From NCBI RefSeq assembly GCF_033807715.1, contig NC_084591.1:27252090-27316089 (forward strand): a stretch of 64,000 bases of DNA. The letters are read 5' to 3'. Positions 42,301 to 51,000 of this stretch are shown here, in pieces; within the stretch, counting starts at the first letter, position 1, and every line of letters begins with the position of its first letter. Below the pieces are notes generated by a model. That model was not told the origin of the DNA. It was given only the letters and a program-made list of their open reading frames with translations, and did not search any database. The stretch comes from Cololabis saira (taxonomy: Eukaryota > Chordata > Actinopteri > Beloniformes > Belonidae). Position numbers and translations under genes: made by a program.

Positions 42301-44967
42301 CATCAATGTCCTAGAACTCCGGACTGTCTACTTGGCGCTGAGGCACTTCTTGCCCTTTCTCAGGGGCAAGCATGTCCTCGTCCGGACAGACAACACTTCG
42401 ACAGTGTTTCATGTCAACCACCAGGGGGGAACCAGGTCGCTGGACTCCCTGAACGAGGCCCGGAGGTTGTGGATGTGGGCTCATCCTCAATTGGCCTCCT
42501 TGAGGGCAATGCACCTCCCTGGCAGAGCCAACGTGGTGGCGGATTCCCTCTCACGCCGGCAGCTGCCCCCGGGGGACTGGCGGTTGCACCCCCAGGTGGT
42601 GCGAATGATTTGGGATCGATACGGGGAAGCCCGTGTGGATCTGTTCGCCTCGGAGTGTACGACTCATTGTCCACTGTGGTTCTCCTTGGCAGAGACCAGT
42701 GCCCCGCTCGGGATGGACGCTCTCGCCAACACTTGGCCGAGAGGCCTCCTTTATGCGTTCCCTCCGATTCCCCTGGTGATGCCCACGCTTCACAGGGTGA
42801 GATTATCGGGTCACAGGGTCCTCCTGGTGGCGCCCAAGTGGCCCTCGAGGATTTGGTTCTCCACGCTCCTCAGCCTGTTGGACGGGGAGCCTTGGCAGCT
42901 CCCAGTACGGTCGGACCTCCTGTCCCAGCTGGGCGGGGAGGTATGGCATCCCTCTCCGAGCCTCCTTCAACTCTGGGCCTGGCCGTTGAAAGGGAAGGGT
43001 CATTCTTGACGCACCTTGAGCCCTCGGTATGTGAGACCTTGCAGAATGCTAGAGCTCCTTCCACAAGAAGGGTGTATTCGCATTGCTGGGCCGCTTTCTC
43101 CTCCTGGTGCAGGGACGGGGGTTTTGACCCGATCTCCTGTCCGTTACAAATTGTACTGCGGTACCTGCAGTATCTGTTTGAGGCGGGCCGGGCGGCCTCG
43201 ACCTTGAAGGTGCACGTAGCGGCTATTTCTGTCCACCATGGCCACATCGATGGTAGACCAGTTGGTGCGCATTACTGGGTGGCACAGTTTCTGCGGGGTG
43301 CCAGGAGACTGCGCCCCCCCAGAGTGCAGCGTGCAGCAGCATGGGACCTGCCGCTGGTCCTGCAGGCCTTGGGCGAGGCACCCTTTGAGCCTATGGCAGG
43401 GGGGTCCTTGAGGACGACGTCATGGAAGACCGCCTTTCTGTTGGCTGTTACGTCTGCCAAGCGTGTGAGCGAGCTCCACGCCCTTTCAGTCAGTCCTACG
43501 TGCCTTCGGTGGAAGGCAGACAGCTCAGGAGTGACCCTGTGGCCAAATGTCGCTTTCCTGCCAAAGGTGTTACCCCCTGACCATGCCAATCAGGCCATAG
43601 AGTTGGCAGCATACCATCCTCCCCCGTTTGACTCCCGGCTGGAGGAGCGGGCTAATTTGCTGTGCCCAGTCCGGGCGTTGCAGCTCTACCTTCAGGCAAC
43701 ACAGAGCTTTCGACGCTCTGAGCAGTTGTTTGTGTGCTACAGGGGGGCGCACAAGGGCCGTGCCCTGTCGAAGCAACGTCTCTCCCACTGGATTGTTGAA
43801 GCAATCAAACAGGCTTATGACGTGGCAGGTAGACCTGCCCCTTCAGGCGTTGTCTGTCATTCCACCAGGGGTGTGGCCACTTCCTGGGCGGCAATGAGAG
43901 GGGTACCGTTGTCTGAGATCTGTGCAGCGGCATCCTGGACGGTGCCGTGCACCTTCTCCAGGTTCTATCGCCTTAACGTGGCCTCTGGGTCCACGCTGGC
44001 TTCGGCCGTTCTGCCTTTGGCTTCTGCGGCTGACCACTAGGTGGGTGTTGTTCCTCGTGACAGTGCTGGTATGAGTCATCCACTCTGTTTACTGCCACTG
44101 GCAGTCTGGAAGGAATGAAACAGAACGTAAGTTACGGATGTAACTATGGTTCTGTGAATTCCTGGATGACTGCCAGTCACACCGGTCACTCCGAACTTCC
44201 TGCGAGAAGATTCTGGGAGGCCGGATGTAGTCTACCGGGCGGTATTTATAGACGCACAGGTAGCCTACACGTCACTCACGTGACACTGTTGTTATTAAAT
44301 CTCGACCTGCGCGGAGCGCGAGGAGATATATCCACTCTGTTTACTGCCACTGGCAGTCATCCAGGAATTCACAGAACCATAGTTACATCCGTAACTTACG
44401 TTGATGCCACATTCCCAAATAAACCTCTTTCCTGATCTGATTTGGAGGCTCGTGTACCACATTTGAACTCGCTGGTGTTTGAACTGTTGTGAAAGAGTTA
44501 CTCTCACACAAACCCCATGACACAGCGGTTTATGCTTTGTGTTGTCAGCTCAAAAGAGTTTGCTGATTTTAAGTAAAGCTTTCTAGAGCCTTGTTAACTT
44601 CACTTTTACAGGAATTAAGTTGGAAATCAGTCAGCAATGTCTTCAGTGAGGATATATGTTTCTTTTATTACAATCAGTAAATCATGAGTTGATTTGGTGA
44701 CTATGTAAATAGTTGTCTGTCAGTTTACTCTCACAATAAAAGCTGTTAATTGATTTCAGATATACATGAACGTCGCCACTACGACGCTTTATGGCTGTTG
44801 GCGATCAGATTTTGAATTGATCTGTTTCTGTACTAATAAACTCACAAAGACTTTCCTTCTTTTGCCTCCACGTAAGCTTTCCTGGTGTCCCGGGTGGAAT
44901 TCAAGAGGACAATGGGATTAAGTTCAGATGTCAAGTATTCAAGAAAGTGACTGGCGAAGGCCCGTAG
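27957..44967 (+). CDS. Dihydrofolate-reductase-like protein, copy B, six exons over 17 kb
   Basis: Exons 27957-28063, 28851-28900, 31418-31523, 31629-31755, 38596-38711, 44877-44967. Each has exactly the length and phase of its copy A counterpart (597 nt, 198 aa), and every splice site is intact. Landmarks: [11 protein letters not shown], Glu38 in [21 protein letters not shown]. The Arg70-equivalent is again Ser78, and the NADPH-loop is GRLCW instead of human GKKTW. Introns 2, 4 and 5 have grown through a LINE, a gypsy element plus SINE, and a DIRS element, yet the coding frame is undamaged, which argues for continued selection. An upstream in-frame ATG at 27900 would add MAAAQTTLLPGLSHSPSRK, basic and free of acidic residues, possibly a targeting peptide; copy A cannot have it because of an in-frame stop. 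Function as a true DHFR is unproven. Confidence 0.85.
28995..31337 (+). mobile_element. 5'-truncated Rex3/RTE-like LINE in copy B intron 2
   Basis: Starts within the end of an apurinic-type endonuclease domain (SADHHLVV at about 29090) and continues through reverse transcriptase ([43 protein letters not shown]). The frame is open from 28992 to 30629. It is then broken by several stops, although sequence up to WLGHL near 31050 is still recognisable. The 3' end terminates in (GATG)n at 31314-31337, the tail reported for fish Rex3. In-frame deletions in the reverse transcriptase and a tandem duplication of about 34 bp at 31073-31139 show decay. The clade is assigned from motifs and tail, by memory. 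Confidence 0.8.
32592..33029 (-). repeat. 3' LTR of the gypsy element
   Basis: 438 bp, with TG...CA ends; the partner LTR is at 35190-35627. Confidence 0.92.
33041..35170 (-). CDS. Gag-integrase-chromodomain fusion ORF, 709 aa
   Basis: Residues 1 to about 230 are a Sushi/RTL-type Gag (coiled N-terminus, then capsid-like [10 protein letters not shown] and [13 protein letters not shown]). From about residue 236 the frame enters the linker before integrase. The zinc-binding His-His-Cys-Cys set is H287, H294, C324, C327. The catalytic triad is D357 (LDFVTG), D417 (SDRGPQF) and E453 (NGQTER). A C-terminal chromodomain ([15 protein letters not shown], about 650-700) follows; in chromoviruses this domain guides integration to marked chromatin. 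The Gag zinc knuckle, protease, reverse transcriptase and RNase H are absent, yet the join keeps the frame and there is no stop. The ATG lies only about 20 nt from the LTR. The element cannot reverse-transcribe itself; mobility would need help in trans. Confidence 0.88.
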   Translation of the reverse strand: MNPADPNPDPVQHALSSQAAAIQRHEEELSNVAGGLQEFAARQDRCLDAIREQMNQLFFSTRPPAPEARLPPPERYSGEPRTCRPFLTQCSLLFELQPSSYPSERARVAFIISQLTGRARDWGTAEWERQSPICSSVKLFSDELKKVFDHVTPGREAARGLLTLAQGGRSVADYSIEFRTVAAESKWNADSLYDAFYHGLSDSIKDELAARDPPIGLDALSRQFQVMEPQAAPEGILPSACVVGAITWPVEDKVKQASSQFPAPSNCPNNLLFVPASLRSEVLQWGHSSPLACHPGVARTLVFLKQRFWWASMEKDTREFVAACQVCSQNKSLRQAPAGLLLPLQVPHRPWSHISLDFVTGLPPSDGNTVILTVVDRFSKTAHFIPLPKLPSAKQTAELMLHHVFRLHGLPRDIVSDRGPQFTSCFWREFCRLLGASVSLSSGFHPQSNGQTERMNQEMETALRCLTSRNPSSWSKQLLWVEYAHNTLPSTATGLSPFQCSRGYQPPLFPTQEGEITVPSVQAFIRRCRRTWLQARSTLLRTSDRYRKDANRRRVPAPQYAPGQKVWLSTRDLPLRVESKKLAPRFVGPFPISKVINPAAVRLRLPRSMRVHPTFHVSRLKPVKESPLQPASRPPPPPRLIGGGPVYTVRRLLRSRRRGRGYQYLVDWEGYGPEERCWVPTQRILDPTLIRDFRRAHPDQPGGTSGAVP
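35190..35627 (-). repeat. 5' LTR of the gypsy element
   Basis: 438 bp, apparently identical to 32592-33029; promoter LTR for the minus-strand ORF. Confidence 0.92.
35812..36286 (-). mobile_element. tRNA-like SINE, copy B intron 4
   Basis: The same family as 21524-22032 but inverted relative to the host gene, so it is an independent insertion. It shares the gtggagtttgcatgttctcc core and the GTAGTGCAGCCGTCTCACAGC head. Target duplication not resolved. Confidence 0.65.
36385..36440 (+). repeat. SINE/L2-type 3' tail fragment
   Basis: Contains taaatcgcttttggtaaaag followed by cgtctgctaaatgac, close to the conserved 3' tail of many teleost SINEs and their LINE partners (from memory). Only the tail is evident. 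Confidence 0.5.
37550..37573 (+). other. G-quadruplex-forming tract, copy B intron 4
   Basis: Four G runs of 6, 4, 5 and 6 bases separated by single T loops, an ideal parallel G-quadruplex pattern. It lies on the sense strand of the host intron. Confidence 0.7.
38736..38891 (+). repeat. Left inverted terminal repeat of the DIRS element
   Basis: Starts gactgccagtggcagtaaac and runs to aatcttctcgc; the inverted partner is at 44202-44358. It contains a tataaata box near 38845 that may serve the promoter. An A-tract/(AT)n leader follows at about 39273-39355. Confidence 0.85.
39538..41100 (+). CDS. DIRS ORF1, Gag-like protein, 520 aa
   Basis: The first ATG in frame is 39538. The N-terminus has a CxxC...CxxC zinc-ribbon-like motif ([20 protein letters not shown]), then a charged Lys/Arg-rich stretch (about 85-115) and a short helical segment ([17 protein letters not shown]). 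The C-terminus is Pro/Arg/Gln-rich. Position and composition match the Gag-like ORF1 of DIRS elements, which is poorly conserved. The frame is open from ATG to stop. Confidence 0.7.
   Translation: MMACTSCGTLLLVEDGHELCPQCLGVGHLREALSDPCINCSILPLSVREDRLRQVEGLLFRSDLPPSGPAHVSAGSRKKHRDKRRAGPHDERSGPTQKKAKDAPSRSEMEDLRAELEQLKALVRERALPSPPLAVPWESDCGDDAMSTRASNSMFQGRDSVFSSGEYPSPELPCLVVDPASIQAEAGSETSLRSSGSTELGEGPCPLQATLRAALAKVGLDDAPAAQPASNPFFRRTPVAPPFDVPPSPAFLQELRRCWADPKAFAYHGKDARTLASMRQAEQHGLVHMPPVDPCIASLVLSPDEALKDKARCPRPQCRVTDSLLSTAYDAAGRMARIGNSLSVLLLAQSQMLQSEHEGGDLGDTNDAALQAFGLMTRELGRLMSTLVVTRRQVWLAQAPMSDDCRQTLRKLPVVPGQLFGPEAEQALERRKQSGQASEAWGRRSASMGPPAQHSRRRGAQDLRRSHPPSPPPQPWQHSRVAGGGGRQPRGAHPPPRRSQRVQGQHQRPPKPPNNPRGTL
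40796..43009 (+). CDS. DIRS reverse transcriptase-RNase H ORF with methylase-like domain
   Basis: The open frame overlaps the end of ORF1 in the +1 frame and contains no ATG before the RT core, so expression probably needs frameshifting from ORF1 or another non-standard start. RT motifs: [38 protein letters not shown] and the catalytic YLDD (ILPYLDDWL). RNase [13 protein letters not shown], a Glu in [25 protein letters not shown]. The C-terminal region ([17 protein letters not shown], then [13 protein letters not shown]) corresponds to the domain often described as DNA-methylase-like in DIRS elements. There is no protease or DDE integrase, as expected for this class. Stop at 43007-43009. Confidence 0.88.
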   Translation: MGQRQNRRWSAGSSRVRHQRPGVVGVRAWDPQLSTPGDGAHKTCAAHIPRAPLRSPGSTAGLLGVVGVSPGAHTLHLAGLSGCRGNTSVPPNPRIILEALYEGLGPAVGRFSHQHLAYWAAHSPDVWVLRTLSQGYRLQFRRRPPPPSGVRETSVRDRGKALCLSQEIAKLLDKKAITRVHPHTQSSGFYSTYFLIPKKDTSLRPVLDLRGLNQYLKVLPFRMLRTRDVLQSVTPGEWFTSIDLKDAYFHVPIHPDHRRFLSFAFQGHAYQFTVLPFGLSLAPRIFTRCMRAALTSLCLSGVKILPYLDDWLICAPSLQEAELMTSRVLTHIEALGMSVNWEKSLLRPTQQTTFIGLSLDSVSMQARLTAERAQRIQDLLRSFRLGMRLPVHAWLRLLGMLSAASAVTPLGLLHLRPLQMWFNNLQMDPRLHRWVKVKVTHQCLIHLHRWRDSTFLLHGVPLGSVPSRREVVTTDASPQGWGAVWQKRSVQGVWGPLWRGRHINVLELRTVYLALRHFLPFLRGKHVLVRTDNTSTVFHVNHQGGTRSLDSLNEARRLWMWAHPQLASLRAMHLPGRANVVADSLSRRQLPPGDWRLHPQVVRMIWDRYGEARVDLFASECTTHCPLWFSLAETSAPLGMDALANTWPRGLLYAFPPIPLVMPTLHRVRLSGHRVLLVAPKWPSRIWFSTLLSLLDGEPWQLPVRSDLLSQLGGEVWHPSPSLLQLWAWPLKGKGHS
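42943..44040 (+). CDS. DIRS tyrosine recombinase, 365 aa from the first suitable ATG
   Basis: Catalytic residues of the tyrosine recombinase family can be placed: Arg in [12 protein letters not shown], His-x-x-Arg in [11 protein letters not shown] and the nucleophile Tyr in FSRFYRLNV. The SAM-like N-terminal domain includes [19 protein letters not shown]. This enzyme inserts the circular DNA copy. The start is chosen at 42943 because it precedes the conserved domain; the frame, the same as ORF1, is open all the way back to 41101, across the whole RT ORF. Overlaps the RT ORF by 67 nt from this start. Confidence 0.88.
   Translation: MASLSEPPSTLGLAVEREGSFLTHLEPSVCETLQNARAPSTRRVYSHCWAAFSSWCRDGGFDPISCPLQIVLRYLQYLFEAGRAASTLKVHVAAISVHHGHIDGRPVGAHYWVAQFLRGARRLRPPRVQRAAAWDLPLVLQALGEAPFEPMAGGSLRTTSWKTAFLLAVTSAKRVSELHALSVSPTCLRWKADSSGVTLWPNVAFLPKVLPPDHANQAIELAAYHPPPFDSRLEERANLLCPVRALQLYLQATQSFRRSEQLFVCYRGAHKGRALSKQRLSHWIVEAIKQAYDVAGRPAPSGVVCHSTRGVATSWAAMRGVPLSEICAAASWTVPCTFSRFYRLNVASGSTLASAVLPLASAADH
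44080..44177 (+). repeat. Internal complementary region of the DIRS element
   Basis: 44080-44126 is the reverse complement of the left outer end (including ggaaggaatgaaacagaac). 44127-44177 is the reverse complement of the right outer end (including gtaagttacggatgtaacta). The two halves meet at AAC (44124-44126), the complement of the GTT found at both chromosomal junctions. This arrangement templates circle closure in the accepted DIRS model. Confidence 0.88.
44202..44358 (-). repeat. Right inverted terminal repeat of the DIRS element
   Basis: Inverted partner of 38736-38891. Over the 120 bp compared by eye (gtggatatat to ccggcctc) no difference was found; a small difference occurs near the inner end. 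Confidence 0.85.
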
Positions 44968-47849
44968 ATTTAAAGAAGAAAAAATTAAACCAGAAGAAAA
45001 AACAGGAAATCTGAAATCATCTGAAAACACAGATTACTATTTTTCCTCAAAACCTTTTGTTTTTAACCTTTTTGTAATGAATACGCTCCTGGATACTGTA
45101 GACATTTAAAAAGCCTTTGCACTATTGTGTGTTTTTGTAAATTCAAGGAGAGCCTAAGTTTTGTTAAGATCCTAACAATCGCTCAGTATTCCCATCAGTG
45201 TTTGTTTACTTGACATCCAAAAAATCGTTCTTGGTCTGACATTAAACAGTTAATATGACTGAAGTTATATTCACTCACATTTGGGGTTACATGCAGTTGG
45301 AAGTGAAATTACTCCTCATTTTATACATGTGCGGTTCAAGTCAAAATTACGTACTTTAGCGTAATACGCAACGCTGACGTAACCGGTGGTTCCGGTTTAC
45401 CAGCATTTATTGAAAGCAGGTTGTTGCGGTGTCTTGTAAGTCCTACAAGCTGAGGAAGAAGTCAGGCCTACATCAGCCAATATATCGATTCCTCTCCTGC
45501 TCTCGTATTCTGAGACGAAAACAGGCAAAAATGCTCTGTTTGGGCTACACTTGTAGTATGTAAAATGCTGAATATGAATGCACAAAAAACTAAAGGGACT
45601 TTGAGCAGATTTTTAAGTTGCAACTTTCAAATTGGCAGCCTGAGTTAAAGTGTAAATAACTTTTTTTTTTTTAATATACGTCTATACATGCAATGCTATA
45701 ATGTTTACATAGTTTTAAAGTTCCAGATATGATAGTTTTATAGGTGAGTCCTCAAGAAAAGAAAAAAGAAATCAGCTCTGCAGTGACTTAACATTACGGA
45801 GGGCTTGGACAAGTTTATTAAACTAAATATGAATCCAAACACAGAAGTTTTGATACTGAGGATTATTTATTAGAAGTGCAGACAACAGAGTGAACATAAA
45901 TGTTAGATCAACCGGGGACCAAATGACGATGGAGTTATTGTCAAAGCACAGCTGGACATCTCTGATTTTTCATCTGACTTTCTGCATGTGTATGATACAA
46001 AATACATTAAAAGGGCTAACTTTTCAAACATGCTTTTCCTCTAAATGTCTTCTATTTACTTTGTGAATAAGACAATGTGAAAATTGCACTATTATCAGTC
46101 CATCTTTTTTACCCAACTATATACTTTTTATGTGCTTTTATGGCTTTTTACATGTTTCTGTTCTTTGTTTAGATTTTATGATAAATTTTGATTTAGTAAA
46201 ACTTTATTTTTCATTGTATTTATTTATTCATGCATTTTGTGACGGTTGGATTTTATTTTATTTTCAGAAATGATTTTTATTTTGAAATTTATGAAATATT
46301 TTATTTGGGAAAGTATCTGTATTTTGCCAGTTCAAATAAAAAATGATTCCTGATCATCTGGTTGTATTTGATCCTTTTAGCCACTAGATGGCGACATCGG
46401 TGAGAAAACAGACAGGTCTACTTTTATCTTGCTGATTTCAAAATAATAAATAAACAAACATACATTTATCTTGCACTGGCTGCAACGCAAATGTCCCTCC
46501 TGGGGGATAATACATTTGAATCTATTTATATTCATGAGAAAACGTAAAGAATATTTTGATTCAACTTTACAGTCAAGAAGAGCAGTCGGTTTATGACAAT
46601 ATAGCAGCAGTATGAGAGTAAATACGTTTTTGTGTTTTCTATCTTGTAGGAAAGAAGAAGATCTATCTATCTATCTATCTTTAAAAACCTGCTTTTCAGT
46701 GCCCTCATGTTGAGTCAGCACAGCGTCTCTCAACATTTACCAGAGTTGAGTGAAAACTCCTACACGTGCATACAGACACAAGCTGTCTCAAATACTTTAG
46801 ATTTATCACAACAATACATTCAAGTATGAAATGAGCAGAAATGTCAGTTCAGTGTGGGATGATAAGAAATCTTTGGCATGATTTTTTTTTAATGTTGTTT
46901 GTGGGGTTAGATGATCCTCTTTGTGAGCCACCATGTGCTTCACTGGCTCACAAACTGCTATTTCTGTCATTAATTGCACATTTTTATGTTTGAATATGTC
47001 AAACAGTCCAGCGTTGATATGGATTCTTCCTGAATAAAGGTGAGACGTGCGCTCATTGATGACTGTCCCATCCTCTATATGAAATACATCCCCAAGTGGT
47101 TTCTCTTTGATTTTGATCTGTCTACAATCACAATATGTTTTAGGGAAACACATCTTAGAGAGAATAACTCTCATTGTTGTCTCATTGTTGTCAGATCTTC
47201 CACCTATATCTGCATGATTTCTCATTGCATTATCATTAATGTTATCTTTGTTTATTCAGGTGTTGTGATGCCATGATGGTGTGACAGTCTTGATTGACAG
47301 TACAAGGAACTGAGCAAAAGCAGTCATGGGCATAGCTTACACAGCTTTCTCCCATCCACAGAAGACCCAGCAGCGTGTCAGCAGGTCAGCAGGTCAGCGA
47401 ATGCATCTGCAGTGGAGTTTAGGCGAATGGTAGTGTTTGTGGCACATTTGAGCAGTCCTTTCACATCACAGTTCAGTGTATTTCGTGAAGTTTGTTTTGA
47501 AAACATCAAATAACAACAGAGTTTTTATTACACCTTGGGGATAAGATACAGATGGAAAGGGCTCTTGCTTGATGCTGAGCCGGGATTTACTGTGCAAGAC
47601 TTCACCGTTTCATGTTTTATTTGCAATACCCTTCTGTTAGTCACTCCCATTTCTCTGTCACAGCTGAAGAGTTCACTTTATCCCAAAGCTTTGGGCGCGT
47701 GTGTCACCTATCTGCATTTGGGTTATTACAGATTTATTTGCAGCAGCAACAACAGAAGTGATGAAACTCAACAGGAAACTGGCCCTACAAAAAATGAAGA
47801 ATCTCAGTCTCACACATTGGAAGAGAGCAGGGTGACACTTAATTTTCTC
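44968..47849. other. 3' flank of DHFR-like copy B, non-coding
   Basis: Holds the presumed 3' UTR and sequence related to the flank of copy A (for example gccactagatggcgacat near 46380). An (ATCT)n microsatellite lies at about 46660-46681. A 139-codon minus-strand frame (46806-47225) has no recognisable domain. No supported gene. Confidence 0.45.
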
Positions 47850-48017
47850 CTGGATGGATGGATGATGGATGGATGGATGGATGGATGGATACTGGATGGA
47901 TGGATTAAATGATGGCTGAAGGAATGGATAGATGAATGGATGGATGGATTAATTGATGGATGGTTGCATTAATGGATGGATGATGGATGGATAATTAATT
48001 AATGGATGGATGGATGG
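47850..48017. repeat. Degenerate (GGAT)n microsatellite/minisatellite
   Basis: Tandem ggat units with interspersed aatt-containing variants over about 170 bp. Confidence 0.9.
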
Positions 48018-51000
48018 GTTATTGAGATTAGGCAAGAGACATCATACTTTTATTGGTCATGTTTTCTCATTTGTCCAAAACTTCTTGGCTTCTTCAACTA
48101 TTTATTTTTCGAAGGGATTTTTAAATAGTTTGATTAAACTAATCTGTGCTCCTCCAGATAATACCAAATCTGCTGATTCTTTAAGGAACTTGCAGGTTTT
48201 CAAGTCCACCAGCGTCAGCTAGCAAAGGTTTCCAACATTTCTTAGCATATGGTGATGCCGAATGAGCTGATCACGCACAGTGTTACTAAGTCACTATGAC
48301 ACCACCGTGTCTTAATGTCACCAGGTTCTTTTTATCATTTAAAATATACATGCAAATCAAAATGGTAGGATTCTATGTTAAATGGAAATAGAAATCAAAG
48401 TGAATGCAGGTAATTGCAAATAGATGAATAAATACGTATGGCCTCTAGTAATAAGACCACACAAGAAATGCTATATATGAAATTTATATATATTAATGGC
48501 CATTTTAAATGTTATGCTTGAAACCCATTCAAATATGTATGGTTGGTCTGCAGACAGGCTAACTTCAGGAGTCTTACTACAGAACCGTGCTGTAAAGCAT
48601 GTCGGGTATCATTTGACACTGTCCTGCTGAAATAAGCATCTTTTCCCTGCAAAGCTGCAGTATATCTAAATGCTACCAAGCAAATACCGATGTTGACTTT
48701 TGAAATCTGCTGATGAGCCACATAACCCTTTTCCTCTTTACCCTGCAGGATGTGGGATTTGGGGAATTTGATGCATATTTGTTGATGCACGAATGAAATG
48801 CATTCCTAAGTCCGTGCAGTAATATCCACTATTCATGTTTATCTTTAATGTAGGGCTGTTTTAGACGTGAAGCTCTCAACATTTTAATTTTGCTTTTTGA
48901 CTTGTTCCCCTGCATATAATCTTCTGAGGGACTTTGTATGTGAAGAAAGTGGTCAGACGGGGTCTTACTAGTGACATTAAATGTTTGAATTATGTTGTTA
49001 TTTACATTTTAGACATGCATTCCTACAAGTTATCAGAACATCTACATTTTATTTGAAAAGTTTACATGATAATATTGGAATTTAAGTTCTTTTGAGATTT
49101 GAGTCATCTCAAAAACAAGCATGTAAATGCTCAATGAAAGGATCAAATCAGTTGTGGACGACATTGATATCCAAGTTCGGTGACAGATTTACTGTTTTGT
49201 GAATGTTTGTGAGTCTACGAGTCGTGAATCTCTCACAGCATTCAATATAAAATCTTATTTACCTTTTGTCAAAAAATGTCTGTGTGACATGTATTTTTCT
49301 TCGGCAGCAGCCAGAGTATATTTATGTTTTGTCATTGAGATACAGGAAGCTTTCAGAAACAAGCAGTGACAGAAGAAAAATTGATTTATACAAAAGAACT
49401 AAAGTTGAGATGAAAAAAACGCTGAGAAAAAAAAAAAAAAAACAACACAGCGACTCAAAAAATGTTGTTTTAAGTCTTTTTGTATGCCATAAAATGCATG
49501 GGTGACATAAATATATCAACAAAACAAAACTCAACATTTGAAATTAATTTACCTCATCGTTTTCTGCTTAACACACGTTAATTTTATCCTTTGAGTCAGA
49601 GTAAAAGTTGAAGACTGGATCAGTTTGCCCCTAAATTAACAGATGTCTATGCATTTAAATAAAAAATTCCCAGGCTTATCTCACAGCGACAACAAATCAG
49701 GAAATAAGGTCACCCATGCTTGTGCCTCAGCAGGATATCATGGCTTCTAATTGCAGATGTCACCCCTCTCTGCTGAGATATGACCCACAAAAGCACCGTG
49801 TTAAGTGTGGCTAGTATCAACCAATGGCTGGTTTGAAATGAAAAAGGATAATTTATAATCTCTCGTATTAACCTCTCTGGCTTGTCTGTGTAATTCAAGA
49901 GCTCCGCACAGACTGGCACGGCTGTCGACAAGAGGACAAGAGGACACTGGCTGAAAAGCAGATGTGACTTGCATTTATACACCTGAGGCTTGCCTTGACT
50001 CATCCTGATTAACTCCTTGCATTTATTACTTCGTAAGGGTTGAAATGCATAGACTGTAACCCTGCAGTACGAGTTCAAGCAAATGCAAGTGAAAATTAGA
50101 AACCTTCAACACGTCAGCTGCAGTTTACTTGAGGTAATGTTGCGGCCCCTCAGGGGTTCCATGTTGCGAATGGTTGGAAAAATGAACTCGACCCAGGCAT
50201 CCATCTGCCGAGCACAAATTCATTACTAGATGCACCCGTTTCTGCATCATCTGCCCATTGGCTATCGCCATGACTACAGAACCATGGTGAGTGATGCCGA
50301 CAGCAGCAGATGGGAAGTGGAAGTTGTTAACGTACGACCCCGCAACTCTGGACACACATCCTCCGTCTTTGTCGTGAACCTCATCGCGAAAGCGGGGGAA
50401 CCTTGAGGCGTAAAGCCGTGGCTTCATTAGCTGTGATGCTTGCTCCCATTAAAAGCTACGATTTAAGTTTCAAGGGCTTCTGATGGCTTTGAAACACTGC
50501 GACACATCTGACACTAGACTCTTAACCATGCCCTCTCGCTGCAGACCAGGCACAGTGGGATTGTAAATTGATTTTTTGGTTTTCACTAAATGAGCACTGA
50601 CCTAAAAGCAGTCACTTTCAGAAATATTTGATTGTCACTTGAAACCAGTTTTGCATAAAATAATTAAACTGCTTAAAAATGAAGATTGCAGCAAAGATTA
50701 CAGTTCAAATAAACCACTTCAGATCCAAATCAAAGGAACTTCCTTTTCCTTCCTTCATTTTTTTTTTAAAACCTCCTCACATTGGCACGTTTGAATTCAT
50801 TTGATGTGATAATGAAGTGACATTTTCTAGTGAAATATAACTCATGATAAAGTGTCTCCATCTGTGGAATAACAATAAAATTCTGGGCCACATTTCCTCC
50901 CTGAGGGGAGCAGTTGTGCAGCGCCAAGAACATTGTGTGAAAATGAAACTCTGGCTGTAAATAAAATGGGTTTAAAACTTCGTTCGTCCTCAGTTATACT

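Larger units (their letters stand above)
38719..44399 (+). mobile_element. Complete DIRS-type tyrosine-recombinase retrotransposon
   Basis: A 5.68-kb insertion in intron 5 of DHFR-like copy B. Copy A reads gtgaGTTgatgcc at the same spot; copy B reads gtgaGTTctgtttc at the left and cttacGTTgatgcc at the right. There is therefore one extra GTT and no longer target duplication. Inverted terminal repeats of about 156 bp (38736-38891 and 44202-44358) look essentially identical over the compared 120 bp. An internal complementary region (44080-44177) matches both outer ends. Coding: Gag-like ORF1, RT/RNase H/methylase-like ORF, tyrosine recombinase. All three frames are free of internal stops. DIRS elements integrate a circular DNA copy by site-specific recombination rather than with an integrase. 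Confidence 0.93.

Noticed and set aside
39565..43900. Many long antisense and alternate-frame ORFs over the DIRS coding region
   Set aside because: High GC content keeps several frames open; none shows recognisable motifs except the Gag-like, RT and recombinase frames.
46806..47225. 139-codon minus-strand ORF with a vaguely Ig-like SGRIHI stretch
   Set aside because: No Cys-Trp-Cys pattern, signal peptide or splice context; too weak to call a domain.
50125..50427. 100-codon minus-strand ORF
   Set aside because: No recognised domain, no splice-linked neighbours; listed only as part of a possible conserved non-coding block.
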